Under the pieces are notes generated by a model. That model saw only the letters and a program-made list of their open reading frames with translations. It did not search any database and was not told where the DNA came from. The position numbers and the translations under genes are program-made. From contig NZ_JADEWO010000007.1 in assembly GCF_015207605.1 (NCBI RefSeq), forward strand, positions 124,001 through 188,000: DNA of 64,000 nt, in the 5' to 3' direction. Numbering within the stretch: the stretch's first letter is position 1; each line of letters starts with the position of its first letter. This document shows, piece after piece, positions 1 to 8,789 of the stretch. The DNA comes from Oculatella sp. LEGE 06141. GTDB lineage: Bacteria > Cyanobacteriota > Cyanobacteriia > Elainellales > Elainellaceae.

Positions 1-765
1 GATGGAGCAATTCAATGTGAAGCGTGCTATACGCCTCTACCCGCGATGACAACCTGTCCGAACTGCGGTTCTGCCATTCAAACTGATGCTAGCTTTTGTG
101 GTCAGTGTGGTTTCAATTTACGAACCGCTGCGGCTGCGGATGAAGAAGCTGCCACCTCTACGGCTCAAACGGCTTCTCCTGATTTTGACATTCCGGATTT
201 GTCATTGCCTGAACCGTTAGTTGCTCCTGATCCTCTGCTGGAAAATCTGCCGCCCCCGCCCCCGGTGGGTACAGAAGCGATCGCGGCTAATTCAGAACCG
301 ATGCTCAGCGAACCGCCACCACCACCGCCACCGCCACCACCAACGCAGCAATCGCCGGTGGTGCCACAGCCGGTGGTGGCTGCCCCTGCCGCCAGTGCGC
401 CTGCCAGCGGAGGAGACTATCACACGCAACTCCAAACCATTACGGCTCGATTGCTCCACGTTCAAACGAGTCGTCCGATCGAGTTGCCTCAAAATCTTTC
501 GGTGGTTCACATCGGTAAGCCTAACGATCGCGTTCCTCCAGATATTGATGTATCAGGCTTTCCCAATTCTGAAATCGTGTCTCGTATTCATGCGGATATT
601 CGTTTGGAAGGAGACAGTTACTACCTGGAAGATGTCGGAAGTTCTAACGGCACGTACATCAACAACCTGCCGTTGCCCGTGGGCAACCGTCACCGCTTAC
701 GACCGGGCGATCGCATTGCGTTAGGGAAAGGTGACAAAATGACGTTTCTGTTTCAGCTAGCATAA
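1..765 (+). CDS. Zinc-ribbon + FHA domain protein, 5' end outside window
   Basis: The frame is open from base 1, and codons before the ATG at 46 already encode a CxxC pair (C6, C9 of the visible frame). That ATG is therefore internal and the gene starts upstream. A second zinc-ribbon set follows (CPNC near residues 19-22, CGQC near 33-36), then a proline-rich linker with a run of about ten prolines. The C-terminal FHA domain (about 160-250) shows SRIHA and SSNGTY, the core of phosphothreonine binding. The likely role is a soluble phosphopeptide-reading adaptor in Ser/Thr-kinase signalling; the partner is unknown. Another FHA gene follows 240 bp downstream. Confidence 0.85.
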   Translation, partial: DGAIQCEACYTPLPAMTTCPNCGSAIQTDASFCGQCGFNLRTAAAADEEAATSTAQTASPDFDIPDLSLPEPLVAPDPLLENLPPPPPVGTEAIAANSEPMLSEPPPPPPPPPPTQQSPVVPQPVVAAPAASAPASGGDYHTQLQTITARLLHVQTSRPIELPQNLSVVHIGKPNDRVPPDIDVSGFPNSEIVSRIHADIRLEGDSYYLEDVGSSNGTYINNLPLPVGNRHRLRPGDRIALGKGDKMTFLFQLA

Positions 766-1002
766 TCTGAGATGCGGTTAGCGCGGCTTTAGCCATTTCT
801 CCAGTCCGTCCGTTTAGTTTGCAAACTAAACGATGTCTTAGAATCGCCTCTGTGGACTGGAGCGAACGGTCTAAGTCCGCTATGCTGTTTAACGCTTAGT
901 GAAGAAGTGATTGGTTTTACTTCAAACGCGGCAATCTATGGAGATGGATTTCATCCATCGGGTTTGGTCTGAGTTCCCTTATCAAGATTGTGCAATAACC
1001 GT

Positions 1003-1449
1003 GTGATTACCTTGACTCTCCTGCATCCGGTTCAGCAAACGCCGGTTCAAGTATGGACGTTTGAAAACGAGTCCATCATCCGTATTGGTCGAGCGACGGA
1101 CAATCAGGTGATTCTCTACAGTGCTGTGGTGTCGCGACACCACGTTGAGTTGCGGCGAATTGGAAACAGTTGGGAAATGGTGAATTTAGGCTCAAACGGA
1201 ACGTACTTTAACGGCAAACGAGTGACTCAGGTACCCGTAGTGGATGGTGCCATCATTCGGCTGGCTCGCTCTGGCCCTAATATTCAAATTCGTCTGGGGG
1301 AAGCGGCTCTCAAAGATTTGCCTGGAACGAGTGGGATCGATCGCTCCATTGCTGGGCAACCTGCTTCTCCGCTGAACCCCACGGAGATTACGAATCAGAG
1401 CCAGCCTGAAGCTGCCAGGGTTTTAAAGGCGGCGGGCTGGGCTGCCTAG
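1003..1449 (+). CDS. FHA domain protein
   Basis: This is a protein of about 148 residues, nearly all one FHA domain near residues 20-90. It shows RIGRATDN, the SRHH phosphothreonine-contact motif and LGSNGTYFNG. The C-terminal 45 residues look disordered. I chose the GTG at 1003 because the protein then begins VITLTLLHP, the usual start of this cyanobacterial family as I recall it; a TTG at 988 would add five residues. It probably reads phosphothreonine marks left by Ser/Thr kinases. The kinase is not in the window. Confidence 0.8.
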   Translation: MITLTLLHPVQQTPVQVWTFENESIIRIGRATDNQVILYSAVVSRHHVELRRIGNSWEMVNLGSNGTYFNGKRVTQVPVVDGAIIRLARSGPNIQIRLGEAALKDLPGTSGIDRSIAGQPASPLNPTEITNQSQPEAARVLKAAGWAA

Positions 1450-1548
1450 AAATAAAATAGGGCAAGCAGAAACCTCTTAAGGCTAGACGGTAGCCTGGGG
1501 GGTGGGTATAGTGCAGGCAAAGGACAGTCGCGTTAATCCTTGTTAGTT

Positions 1549-2244
1549 ATGGCACGTGGAGACCAAATTTATGTGATGCGGCCTCTGATGGGGATGGATG
1601 GAGTGTACGAGCATCACGGAATTGATTGTGGAGATGGTACGGTTATTCATTACCGTAAGACGGATGTGGCTACGGTTGCTCGTACGTCGATCGCCTCGTT
1701 TGCCAATGGGCAGCCAATTTATGTAAAGCGCCCTGCGGTTGCGTTCATTCCAGATGTGGTGATTGAGCGAGCCGAGAGCCGTTTGGGTGAGCAGACTTAT
1801 AATCTCGTTTTTAACAACTGCGAACATTTTGCGAACTGGTGCAAGACGGGTAGAAGTGAAAGCCAGCAGTTGGCTAACTATGGATTCACTCATGCCTGGT
1901 TGAATACGCCTGATTCGCAACGGGTGATTGCATCGATCGCGCAGGAAACGGAGCCAGCGACAGCGATGGGGTTGTTCAATCAGGCGATGGGGAATATGGC
2001 GATCGCGCGAACTCGGCTCCAGTCGCAGTACAATCAGGCGCAAACGGAAGCGAATAGTTGGCAGCGGGTGGCTCAAGTGGCGCTGCAACGTGGACGAGAA
2101 GATTTGGCGAGGGCGGCGTTGGAACGCAAGGTACAACTTAAGCGCAAAATGGCGGATCTCCAACCGCAGTTAGAGCAGTTGGGAGCGCTGGAAGCGAGCC
2201 TGAACCGAAATTATTCCACGTTGCAACAGCGCCTGGTGACTTGA
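1549..2244 (+). CDS. LRAT-domain (NlpC/P60-like) protein
   Basis: The N-terminal 115 residues match the lecithin:retinol acyltransferase fold, a permuted papain-like domain. A His sits in the EHHGID segment and the catalytic Cys in NNCEHFANW. The rest is a helical, Gln/Ala-rich tail with likely coiled coil (about 150-230). Family members act as thiol acyltransferases or hydrolases on lipids or peptides; the substrate here is unknown. Start ATG 1549 gives MARGDQIYV, and upstream in-frame codons look non-coding. No operon partner is evident. Confidence 0.75.
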   Translation: MARGDQIYVMRPLMGMDGVYEHHGIDCGDGTVIHYRKTDVATVARTSIASFANGQPIYVKRPAVAFIPDVVIERAESRLGEQTYNLVFNNCEHFANWCKTGRSESQQLANYGFTHAWLNTPDSQRVIASIAQETEPATAMGLFNQAMGNMAIARTRLQSQYNQAQTEANSWQRVAQVALQRGREDLARAALERKVQLKRKMADLQPQLEQLGALEASLNRNYSTLQQRLVT

Positions 2245-2736
2245 ATGCAGTTGCTAAAACTCGATCGCGTTCGCTGGTTCTGTTTGGGTGGATCTAGGGC
2301 AGGTCTGGTGGGGGTGGGGACTCCGAGCAACAGCCTTGGGGGCTTGGCCCCCAAACCCCCAGCAGGGGACGAAGCACGTCCCCCACACCCCCTCCGCAAG
2401 GGTTGGTGGTGGAGGCTTACGGGTCGCTTCGCATCGGTGAGGGGGCAGTAGATGGTGGATCGGTAATGGTTGGCAGCGATCGCTGCCCATCGACAGCGAG
2501 AATTATCCTGTCACACCAATTAGGCCAATGCGTCTAAGTTAAGCCAACACGTTTAAGCTCATAAGCCAGGCCGTTTTAAGATGGCTAGACGTTGGGGGAG
2601 AAGGGTAATGTTGCTAGAGGAAAATTTACAAATCCTGTGATTTTGCAGTAGTATTCTGTCACCAGCATTCTTTAACATTTGTAAACTATAGAAAATGGTC
2701 TCTCAGCGTTCAAACTTTGGTTCTGGGGAGTCTGTA
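2245..2736. other. Intergenic region, no gene seen
   Basis: About 490 bp without a credible reading frame. The left half is very G/C-skewed and holds two adjacent hairpins (entered separately). The right half is AT-richer and should contain the cruF promoter. A GGGGAG Shine-Dalgarno sequence lies six bases before the chosen cruF start. Confidence 0.6.
2336..2383. repeat. Paired GC-rich hairpins (dispersed repeat type)
   Basis: Two hairpins in tandem. TTGGGGGC pairs with GCCCCCAA over a 3-nt loop (2336-2354), and GGGGAC pairs with GTCCCC over a 7-nt loop (2365-2383). Similar G-run palindromes are common dispersed repeats in filamentous cyanobacteria. No T-run follows, so a terminator role is doubtful. 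Confidence 0.5.
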
Positions 2737-3687
2737 ATGAAGCAACTGGTTGTGGCTGAACGCTTCTGTTTAATTGGTCACTTGGTAGCGATGGCATTTG
2801 GACTGGCAGGGTTGCTGCTGGTGATGCCGCATCCTGAGTTTTTGGCTCTGCTGCCTGCGGGGCAAACGTTGTTTGCTTGGAGTATGGCAGGAGGGGGTGT
2901 TGTTTATATTTTGTTGGGGACGATCGCGGTTGCAATTTATGCCTATCGCACTCTGGGGTTACGCAACTGGCTGGCTTTTATGATTCCGGCTGTGTTTTTG
3001 TCGCTGGGTAGTGAGTTGCTGGGAACCAGTGTTGGCTTTCCGTTTGGCGATTACAGCTATCTCAGCGGTTTGGGCTACAAAATTGCCGGATTGGTGCCGT
3101 TCACTATTCCCCTATCCTGGTTTTATTTGGGGTTGGCATCTTATCTACTGGCACGGGCGGGGCTGCTTTCTAAGAATGAGGCTACCTCTACTCCAATGGT
3201 GTGGGTGCGGCATTTAGGGGCGATCGCTCTGGGTTCGCTGTTGCTCACCTCGTGGGACTTTGTGCTAGACCCAGCCATGAGCCAAACGGCCATGCCTTTC
3301 TGGTATTGGCATCAGCCCGGTGCTTTTTTTGGCATGCCCTATCAGAATTTCGCGGGTTGGCTGGGCACGGGAGCGGTGTTTATGAGCGTGGCGGCGCTGT
3401 TCTGGCGGAAGCAATCGATTTCGCTGAACCTCGACCAGCTCAACTTGCCGCTAGTGGTTTACATTGGCAATTTTGTGTTTGCTATGGTGATGAGCCTGGC
3501 GGCTGGAATTTGGGTTCCGGTGGTGTTGGGTTTGTTGTTGGGCGTTGTGCCAGCGGTAGCCTGTTGGCAATTGGCACGCTCGACCGCTTTGCGGGAGCAG
3601 TTGGCGCAAGTTGAGTCGATGCCCGACAAAGCAGAAGGACTCACGGCTAAATTACCGGCGGCTACTGTCGGTGTTAGCACCAAGTAA
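2737..3687 (+). CDS. cruF: Carotenoid 1',2'-hydratase CruF
   Basis: A polytopic membrane protein of 316 residues with seven or so hydrophobic segments, of the CruF family. CruF adds water across the psi end of gamma-carotene type carotenoids to give the 1'-hydroxyl needed for myxoxanthophyll-type glycosides. Support is the overall family likeness (AERFCLIGH start, LGSELLGTSVGFPFGDYSY segment) and the immediately following cruG-like glycosyltransferase, a known cyanobacterial pair. ATG 2737 is preferred over 2695 because GGGGAG lies six bases before it. It acts in thylakoid or cytoplasmic membrane. Confidence 0.85.
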   Translation: MKQLVVAERFCLIGHLVAMAFGLAGLLLVMPHPEFLALLPAGQTLFAWSMAGGGVVYILLGTIAVAIYAYRTLGLRNWLAFMIPAVFLSLGSELLGTSVGFPFGDYSYLSGLGYKIAGLVPFTIPLSWFYLGLASYLLARAGLLSKNEATSTPMVWVRHLGAIALGSLLLTSWDFVLDPAMSQTAMPFWYWHQPGAFFGMPYQNFAGWLGTGAVFMSVAALFWRKQSISLNLDQLNLPLVVYIGNFVFAMVMSLAAGIWVPVVLGLLLGVVPAVACWQLARSTALREQLAQVESMPDKAEGLTAKLPAATVGVSTK

Positions 3688-3713
3688 GCGTTCACCTCGC
3701 CGGAAGCCAAGTT

Positions 3714-4907
3714 TTGTTGACGCTGTCGATTGATGTCATTCTGGGGGCGATCGCTCTGCTGCTGCTGCTGGTGCAGATTCCTGCCGGGGCGATTTTGCTC
3801 TCTCGTTTATTACAGGGGCCAAGACGGTCGCCACCGCTCCAACCGTTACAGGCAACGCCGGAGTTGCTGGGTCGGGTGAGTGTGGTTATTCCCACGTTGA
3901 ATGAGGCTAGCCGCATTGGCCCTTGTTTGGCGGGACTGAGCCGCCAGGGGTACGAAGTGAGGGAGGCGATCGTGGTGGATAGCCGTTCTCAGGACGGTAC
4001 GGTTGATGTGGTGAAAGCGGCTCAACGGTTTGATCCACGCTTTCGCGTTATGACCGATGATCCGCTTCCGGCTGGCTGGGTGGGACGACCGTGGGCCTTA
4101 CACACCGGGTTTCTGCACACCTCAGAGCAAAGTGAGTGGGTATTGGGCATTGATGCGGACACGCAGCCGCAGCCAGGGTTAGTTGCCAGTCTAGTGAACA
4201 CGGCGCAAGTGCAGGGATATGACTTAATTTCCCTTTCGCCCCGGTTCGTGCTGAAGTATCCTGGCGAGTGGTGGCTACAACCCTCTCTGCTGCTAACGTT
4301 GCTGTATCGGTTTGGTCCAGTTGGTGCGGAGGTTGACTCGGCAGAACGGGTTATGGCTAATGGTCAGTGCTTTCTCTGTCGCCGCTCGGTGTTGGCTGGC
4401 TTGGGCGGATATACGAGCGCTCGCGGCTCGTTTTGTGATGATGTGACGTTGGCTCGGTATGCTGCTAGCCAGGGCGCAAGAGTTGGCTTTTTTGATGGCG
4501 CTCAGGTGCTTAAAGTTCGCATGTATGAAGGTGCTGCTGAAACCTGGCGCGAATGGGGACGATCGCTCGATTTAAAGGATGCCTGTTCTCCGGGGCAGAA
4601 ATGGGGCGATTTAGGTTTTTTGGTTGCCGTCCAGGGAATTCCGATTATTGCCACGCTGGGGCTGGCGATCGCCGTTGCTCTGGGGTATCGCGATCTGCCC
4701 GTGGTTGCCGCCTTGCTGGTCAACAGCAGTTTGGTCATGATTCGCATTGGGCTATTGTGGGCGATCGCGCCCTCCTACGACTTTTCTCATCGGTCTGCAT
4801 GGGCGTTCTGGTTCTCGCCCCTGGCTGACCCGTTAGCGGCCTGCCGCATTTTCCTGTCTTCTATCCGCAACCCTACCGAGTGGCGGGGGCGGAGCTACCG
4901 CTCCTGA
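3714..4907 (+). CDS. cruG: Carotenoid 2'-O-glycosyltransferase CruG
   Basis: A family-2 glycosyltransferase of 397 residues. An N-terminal membrane segment (about 1-25) is followed by a GT-A domain with SVVIPTLNEASRI, the DADTQ metal-binding motif and WREWGRSLDLK, then C-terminal hydrophobic helices. Following cruF by 26 bp, it most likely glycosylates the 2'-hydroxyl of myxol-type carotenoids. The TTG start at 3714 has GGAAG upstream. Both genes are co-directional and probably one operon. The sugar donor cannot be read from the sequence. Confidence 0.82.
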   Translation: MLTLSIDVILGAIALLLLLVQIPAGAILLSRLLQGPRRSPPLQPLQATPELLGRVSVVIPTLNEASRIGPCLAGLSRQGYEVREAIVVDSRSQDGTVDVVKAAQRFDPRFRVMTDDPLPAGWVGRPWALHTGFLHTSEQSEWVLGIDADTQPQPGLVASLVNTAQVQGYDLISLSPRFVLKYPGEWWLQPSLLLTLLYRFGPVGAEVDSAERVMANGQCFLCRRSVLAGLGGYTSARGSFCDDVTLARYAASQGARVGFFDGAQVLKVRMYEGAAETWREWGRSLDLKDACSPGQKWGDLGFLVAVQGIPIIATLGLAIAVALGYRDLPVVAALLVNSSLVMIRIGLLWAIAPSYDFSHRSAWAFWFSPLADPLAACRIFLSSIRNPTEWRGRSYRS

Positions 4908-4914
4908 TTGCACC

Positions 4915-5700
4915 ATGTTGAACGATATTCCTACCGTTTATCTGGGGTTAATTGGCAGCACGCTTGCAGGGCTATGTACTGGGGTTGGTGCCTTGCCGGT
5001 GCTGTTCTTGAGACGAATTACCCAGAATACCCAGGGCATTATGCTTGGCTTCGGAGCCGGGGTGATGCTGGCTGCAACTGCCTTTTCGCTGATCACTCCG
5101 GGCATTGAAGCGGCCACGGAAGACGGAACGAGTGAAACGGTTGCAGCGCTGATTGTCTCGGTGGGTATCTTGCTGGGTGGGTTGTTTTTGTGGTTCGCCA
5201 ATCGCTTTTTTCCGCATGAACACTTCTTCAAAGGGCGAGAAGGCGGCAACCTGAGCAACCTACGGCGCATCTGGCTGTTTATCACGGCGATCGCCATTCA
5301 CAATTTTCCTGAAGGGTTGGCTGTGGGGGTTGGGTTTGGGGGCGACAGTATTTCTAATGGTGTTGCCCTGACGGTGGGCATTGGCTTACAAAATATTCCG
5401 GAAGGATTAGTGGTGGCCTTGTCGCTGTTATCTGAAAAATATACGAAGCCAGAAGCGATCGCAATCAGCCTCTTAACTGGATTGGTTGAACCCGTGGGTG
5501 GTTTAATTGGAGCCGGAGCAGTGGCGATCGCCCGTCCCGTCTTGCCGATTGCTATGGGTTTTGCCGCTGGTGCCATGCTGTTTGTGATTAGCGACGAAAT
5601 TATCCCCGAATCTCACCGTTTGGGACTCGAAAAAGCCGCAACCATCGGTGTGATGGTCGGATTTGTGCTGATGATGTTCCTGGATGTGGCGTTAGGCTAA
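4915..5700 (+). CDS. ZIP family metal transporter
   Basis: A protein of 261 residues with about eight membrane helices. The two ZIP signature helices are visible: HNFPEGLAVG (about 128-137) and LQNIPEGLVV (about 158-167), whose His/Asn/Glu residues bind Zn2+ or other divalent cations. A hydrophilic loop with HEHFFK precedes them. Members import zinc, iron or manganese across the cytoplasmic membrane; specificity is not readable. It starts 7 bp after cruG, so it may be co-transcribed, though the functions look unrelated. Confidence 0.85.
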   Translation: MLNDIPTVYLGLIGSTLAGLCTGVGALPVLFLRRITQNTQGIMLGFGAGVMLAATAFSLITPGIEAATEDGTSETVAALIVSVGILLGGLFLWFANRFFPHEHFFKGREGGNLSNLRRIWLFITAIAIHNFPEGLAVGVGFGGDSISNGVALTVGIGLQNIPEGLVVALSLLSEKYTKPEAIAISLLTGLVEPVGGLIGAGAVAIARPVLPIAMGFAAGAMLFVISDEIIPESHRLGLEKAATIGVMVGFVLMMFLDVALG

Positions 5701-5751
5701 ACACAGCACCAGTCGGGTTAGATTGAATTTAGTCCGCAAACATTAGAAAAA

Positions 5752-5817
5752 GGGAGAAATAATCACTTAGGGCAATTCCGTCAAGACTTCCCAGAAACCA
5801 GTGTGATTATTTCTCCC
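5752..5817. repeat. MITE-like element with 15-bp perfect inverted repeats
   Basis: GGGAGAAATAATCAC at 5752-5766 is repeated exactly in inverted orientation at 5803-5817, enclosing 36 bp. It sits alone in the 285-bp gap between the ZIP gene and rsmE. The exact match suggests a recently moved small element or a strong RNA hairpin. No T-run follows. No coding is seen in the gap. Confidence 0.6.
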
Positions 5818-5985
5818 ACAGCATTCATTCACCTGTCCAATTAGAATATCAACGGGGTTTGTCAGTCGCATCTTCAGGATGTGAATTTGAGATGACAAAT
5901 TGAGCGGATGACCAGCGGCTCATGCTGTCGAGAACAGGGTAGAAGGCAGGTCGGTGTAAATGCTAGGGCTGGTGAATGGTGAGAT

Positions 5986-6729
5986 ATGGTTCAGCTTCAG
6001 CGGCTTGTAGTGGCTCCGTCCCAACTGTCTCAGTCGCAGTGCGTTCTCACCGCTGAACAGCAACACTACCTCAGCCGGGTGCTGCGTTTGCGGGCGGGCG
6101 ATCGCTTTATTGTGATGAACGGCCAGGGGCAGTGGTGGTTGGCAGCGTTGACGGAGCAGCCCGCTCAAGCTCGTATTCTAGAGGCGATCGCAGTTGAAAC
6201 AGAGCTGCCGTTGGCTGTAACGCTGGCAGTCGCTTTGCCCAAGGGCAACGGCATGGATGAGGTGGTGCGGCAGGCGACGGAGTTGGGTGTGGCTTCGATT
6301 GTGCCAATTTTGAGCGATCGCACGCTGTTAAACCCTAGTCCCCAAAAGATTGACCGCTGGCGCAGAATTGCTCAAGAGGCGGCTGAACAATCAGAGCGGC
6401 AAGTGGTTCCCGAAATTGCCGAGGCGCTGCCGTTTACGGCATACTTACAGGGTTCAGCAAACGGATCTGAACTGCCCCCCATCCGCTATATCTGTGTTGC
6501 CCGTGGGTCGGTTCCGTTGCTGTCTGGCGAATTATCTCATCATGCTGAAATTAAGGCTGCAACGTCGATGGTCATCGCTACGGGGCCAGAAGGGGGCTGG
6601 ACAGAGCCAGAAGTGGAGGCCGCGATCGCGGTCGGCTATCACCCTGTTTCGCTGGGGCGACGTATCCTGCGAGCCGTTACGGCTCCCATTGTGGCGCTGG
6701 CGATCGTTTCAGCCACGGTAGAGGCTTGA
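5986..6729 (+). CDS. rsmE: 16S rRNA (uracil-1498-N3)-methyltransferase
   Basis: A SPOUT-class methyltransferase of 247 residues. The N-terminal PUA-like domain contains HYLSRVLRLRAGD. The C-terminal knot domain carries ATELGVASIVPI, a SER block, the GPEGGW SAM-binding loop (about 198-203) and SLGRRILRAVTA, all diagnostic of RsmE. It methylates U1498 in helix 44 of 16S rRNA. The length is normal. It stands alone; a TPR protein follows after 80 bp on the same strand. Confidence 0.92.
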   Translation: MVQLQRLVVAPSQLSQSQCVLTAEQQHYLSRVLRLRAGDRFIVMNGQGQWWLAALTEQPAQARILEAIAVETELPLAVTLAVALPKGNGMDEVVRQATELGVASIVPILSDRTLLNPSPQKIDRWRRIAQEAAEQSERQVVPEIAEALPFTAYLQGSANGSELPPIRYICVARGSVPLLSGELSHHAEIKAATSMVIATGPEGGWTEPEVEAAIAVGYHPVSLGRRILRAVTAPIVALAIVSATVEA

Positions 6730-6809
6730 ATCGGTCAACGGTGGGCTGCCTCCCCAGTTCTATCGGAGAGCGTTTAAGCTAGGAGGCAAAGCGTCTACTG
6801 CCGATAGCT

Positions 6810-7898
6810 ATGATTCAACACGTTGCTGCTGCGTTCGATCGCCAGGACTACAAAACGGCTGCCCACTTACTGAAACAGCTCTGGCAAGAGTCTCCCGATA
6901 ATCCCTGGGTACGGCTCTATATGGGACGGTTGCAAGAGGTGTCTGGCAACGCTGAAACGGCGGAAACAACCTATCGGCTGCTGCTTCAAGAAACAACCAA
7001 TCCCAAAATCGTGACGCAGGCAAGGCAGGGCTTGCAGCGGTTAGAAGCCGCGAGCCGCGAACAACGGCAACAGGCGATCGCCCAGGCAACGGCTGACCCG
7101 CTCAACAGCGGCATCGGTTTTTTAGTGATAGAACCGTTAAGCAGTGAAGCCCGGATTGCCGCTGCTCCACTGTTTGCCCGCATTATGAACCTTGATCCGT
7201 ATACCGCACGGTTACATCTGCCGAGCCGAGGCTGGCGACTATACCGCACCGGAGCCGTTGGCGAGATGCAGATCTACAGCCAGGATCTTTGTAAAGCAAA
7301 TATTCCTGCCTTTTCAGAATCGTTAGCCAACCTGCAAGCGATTCGCGTCTTTCGGGTGCAATATATAGACTCAGCCTCTCCAACCCCCACCGTTGTTTGT
7401 CAAAATGAAACCGATCAGGTGGGTTCCCTCACCTTCGATTGGTCGGAGGTAACGAATCGGGTTGAGGGTCTGTTGCCCGTGTTTGAGGATGTGGTTGATA
7501 CAAACGTTCGCAACCAGTTGACCCGCAAGGAGCAAACCCAGGATTATGCTCAAGTCTGCGACTTGCACCTGCCCGGACGTAACGCCATTTTGCGCTTGAT
7601 CGACACAAGCTACCAATTTCAGCAGGGGGTTGTGTTTGATGCCAGCCAGGATGGAGCCGCCAGCTTAGCCACAACCCGCATCCGTTGGAATATGCTGCTT
7701 CGCTTTCTGGACAGTTCGCTGCCCAATGCCGTCACCTGGTCAGACTTTACGGTGTTTGCTGAAACGGCTCTGGAACATCTTGATTTGCTGGTTGATTTCA
7801 ATTCTTACATCACCCTATTTCGCAAACAGCCGAGCAACTGGGACCCTGCGTTTCACCTCTACAGTGGATTGGTCTTTCGCTACTCCTTGCGGCAATAA
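6810..7898 (+). CDS. TPR-containing protein of unknown function
   Basis: A protein of 362 residues. The first 95 hold tetratricopeptide-like helical repeats (NPWVRLYMGRLQEVSGNAETAETTY) ending in a Gln/Arg-rich helix. The remaining 260 form an unrecognised globular domain with no catalytic motif that I can name. It is co-directional with rsmE and ends at a strong bidirectional terminator. I read it as a conserved cyanobacterial protein that may act as a scaffold. Confidence 0.7.
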   Translation: MIQHVAAAFDRQDYKTAAHLLKQLWQESPDNPWVRLYMGRLQEVSGNAETAETTYRLLLQETTNPKIVTQARQGLQRLEAASREQRQQAIAQATADPLNSGIGFLVIEPLSSEARIAAAPLFARIMNLDPYTARLHLPSRGWRLYRTGAVGEMQIYSQDLCKANIPAFSESLANLQAIRVFRVQYIDSASPTPTVVCQNETDQVGSLTFDWSEVTNRVEGLLPVFEDVVDTNVRNQLTRKEQTQDYAQVCDLHLPGRNAILRLIDTSYQFQQGVVFDASQDGAASLATTRIRWNMLLRFLDSSLPNAVTWSDFTVFAETALEHLDLLVDFNSYITLFRKQPSNWDPAFHLYSGLVFRYSLRQ

Positions 7899-7909
7899 CC
7901 ACAGGTACT

Positions 7910-7945
7910 AAAAAGCCGATCGCTATTGCAGCGATCGGCTTTTTT
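7910..7945. terminator. Bidirectional rho-independent terminator
   Basis: A perfect 15-bp stem (AAAAAGCCGATCGCT with its complement) over a five-base loop ATTGC, giving T-runs on both strands. It sits between convergent genes ending at 7898 (+) and 8014 (-), so it can serve both. Confidence 0.9.
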
Positions 7946-8013
7946 CGAGATTTTACAGGTTGGCTTAGGGATGGATAGGCTACTCCTCACCTCATATTTC
8001 AACCCGATACCTA

Positions 8014-8478
8014 TCAGGTCTTAACCTGCTTTGCCATATCCAGAAAGTAGCTCATGGTTGGCCCCGGACGGCGACGGCCATTACGGTTAGAGGTTTGCAT
8101 CAAATAGGTTGGTGCAAACGTCGATTCAGCGGCTGGCTTCGTTAAAACAGCGGGCTTCGGCGGCGGCTCGGGCATCTGTACTTCAGCAGGCTCAGCCGCT
8201 TCAGATTTCACTGGCTGTGGCTTGGCTTCAGGAGCAGCAGGTTTAACTGCTTCCGTCTTCGTTGGTTGAGTCGGTGCTGGTTGATCTGTAGACTCTGCCT
8301 TGGCGGGAGCCGCTTTTGCAGACGGATTTGACTCCGCTGATTTAGCCGCTTTGGCCTCGTCAAGTTCCATGTAGTATCCAGATTTATTACCACCAATTCC
8401 CGCAGCTTTGCCTAACGAGCCGAACAGCCCCCCTAGAAAGGCTAGGATGCCGCCGAGCAATTTCTTGATAAAACCCAT
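8014..8478 (-). CDS. Conserved small protein, amphipathic N-terminus
   Basis: 154 residues. The N-terminus is a glycine-rich hydrophobic helix (MGFIKKLLGGILAFLGGLFG) that could lie on a membrane. The middle (35-115) is a disordered Ala/Pro/Lys/Glu linker. The C-terminal 30 residues are compact and basic (NGRRRPGPTMSYFLDMAKQ) and look conserved; I recall this tail in other cyanobacterial proteins of unknown role. No enzyme motif is present. It shares the terminator at 7910 with the convergent TPR gene. Confidence 0.7.
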   Translation of the reverse strand: MGFIKKLLGGILAFLGGLFGSLGKAAGIGGNKSGYYMELDEAKAAKSAESNPSAKAAPAKAESTDQPAPTQPTKTEAVKPAAPEAKPQPVKSEAAEPAEVQMPEPPPKPAVLTKPAAESTFAPTYLMQTSNRNGRRRPGPTMSYFLDMAKQVKT

Positions 8479-8789
8479 TACTGCGATCGCTCCTAAAAAT
8501 TGCTTAATCTAATAAACTGAGACTCAACCTAATCCAGAGGGTTGGAGTTAAGAACTCATGTATTTATCAACCTACATTTATGAGATTATCATGAGACTTC
8601 TACCCGTGTACTTGTTACATTTTTTTACGATTGGCAACTCAACGGGTCAAAATATGAGTGAAGCAAGCAGCATTGCTTAATTTTTGTTTCTACACCGTTG
8701 CGTCTCGACATCCTACCAGGAGCGGAGGTGGGTTTCTTCACACGGTATTCAGTAGACTAGCCCCAAAGATCCAGCGCGATCCAGCGAGA
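8479..8789. other. Intergenic region, nothing identified
   Basis: 311 bp containing the upstream region of the minus-strand 154-residue gene and the end of the TrpD-like gene. Reading frames here are short and poorly composed. A HIP1-type site and AT-rich stretches are all I see. Confidence 0.5.
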
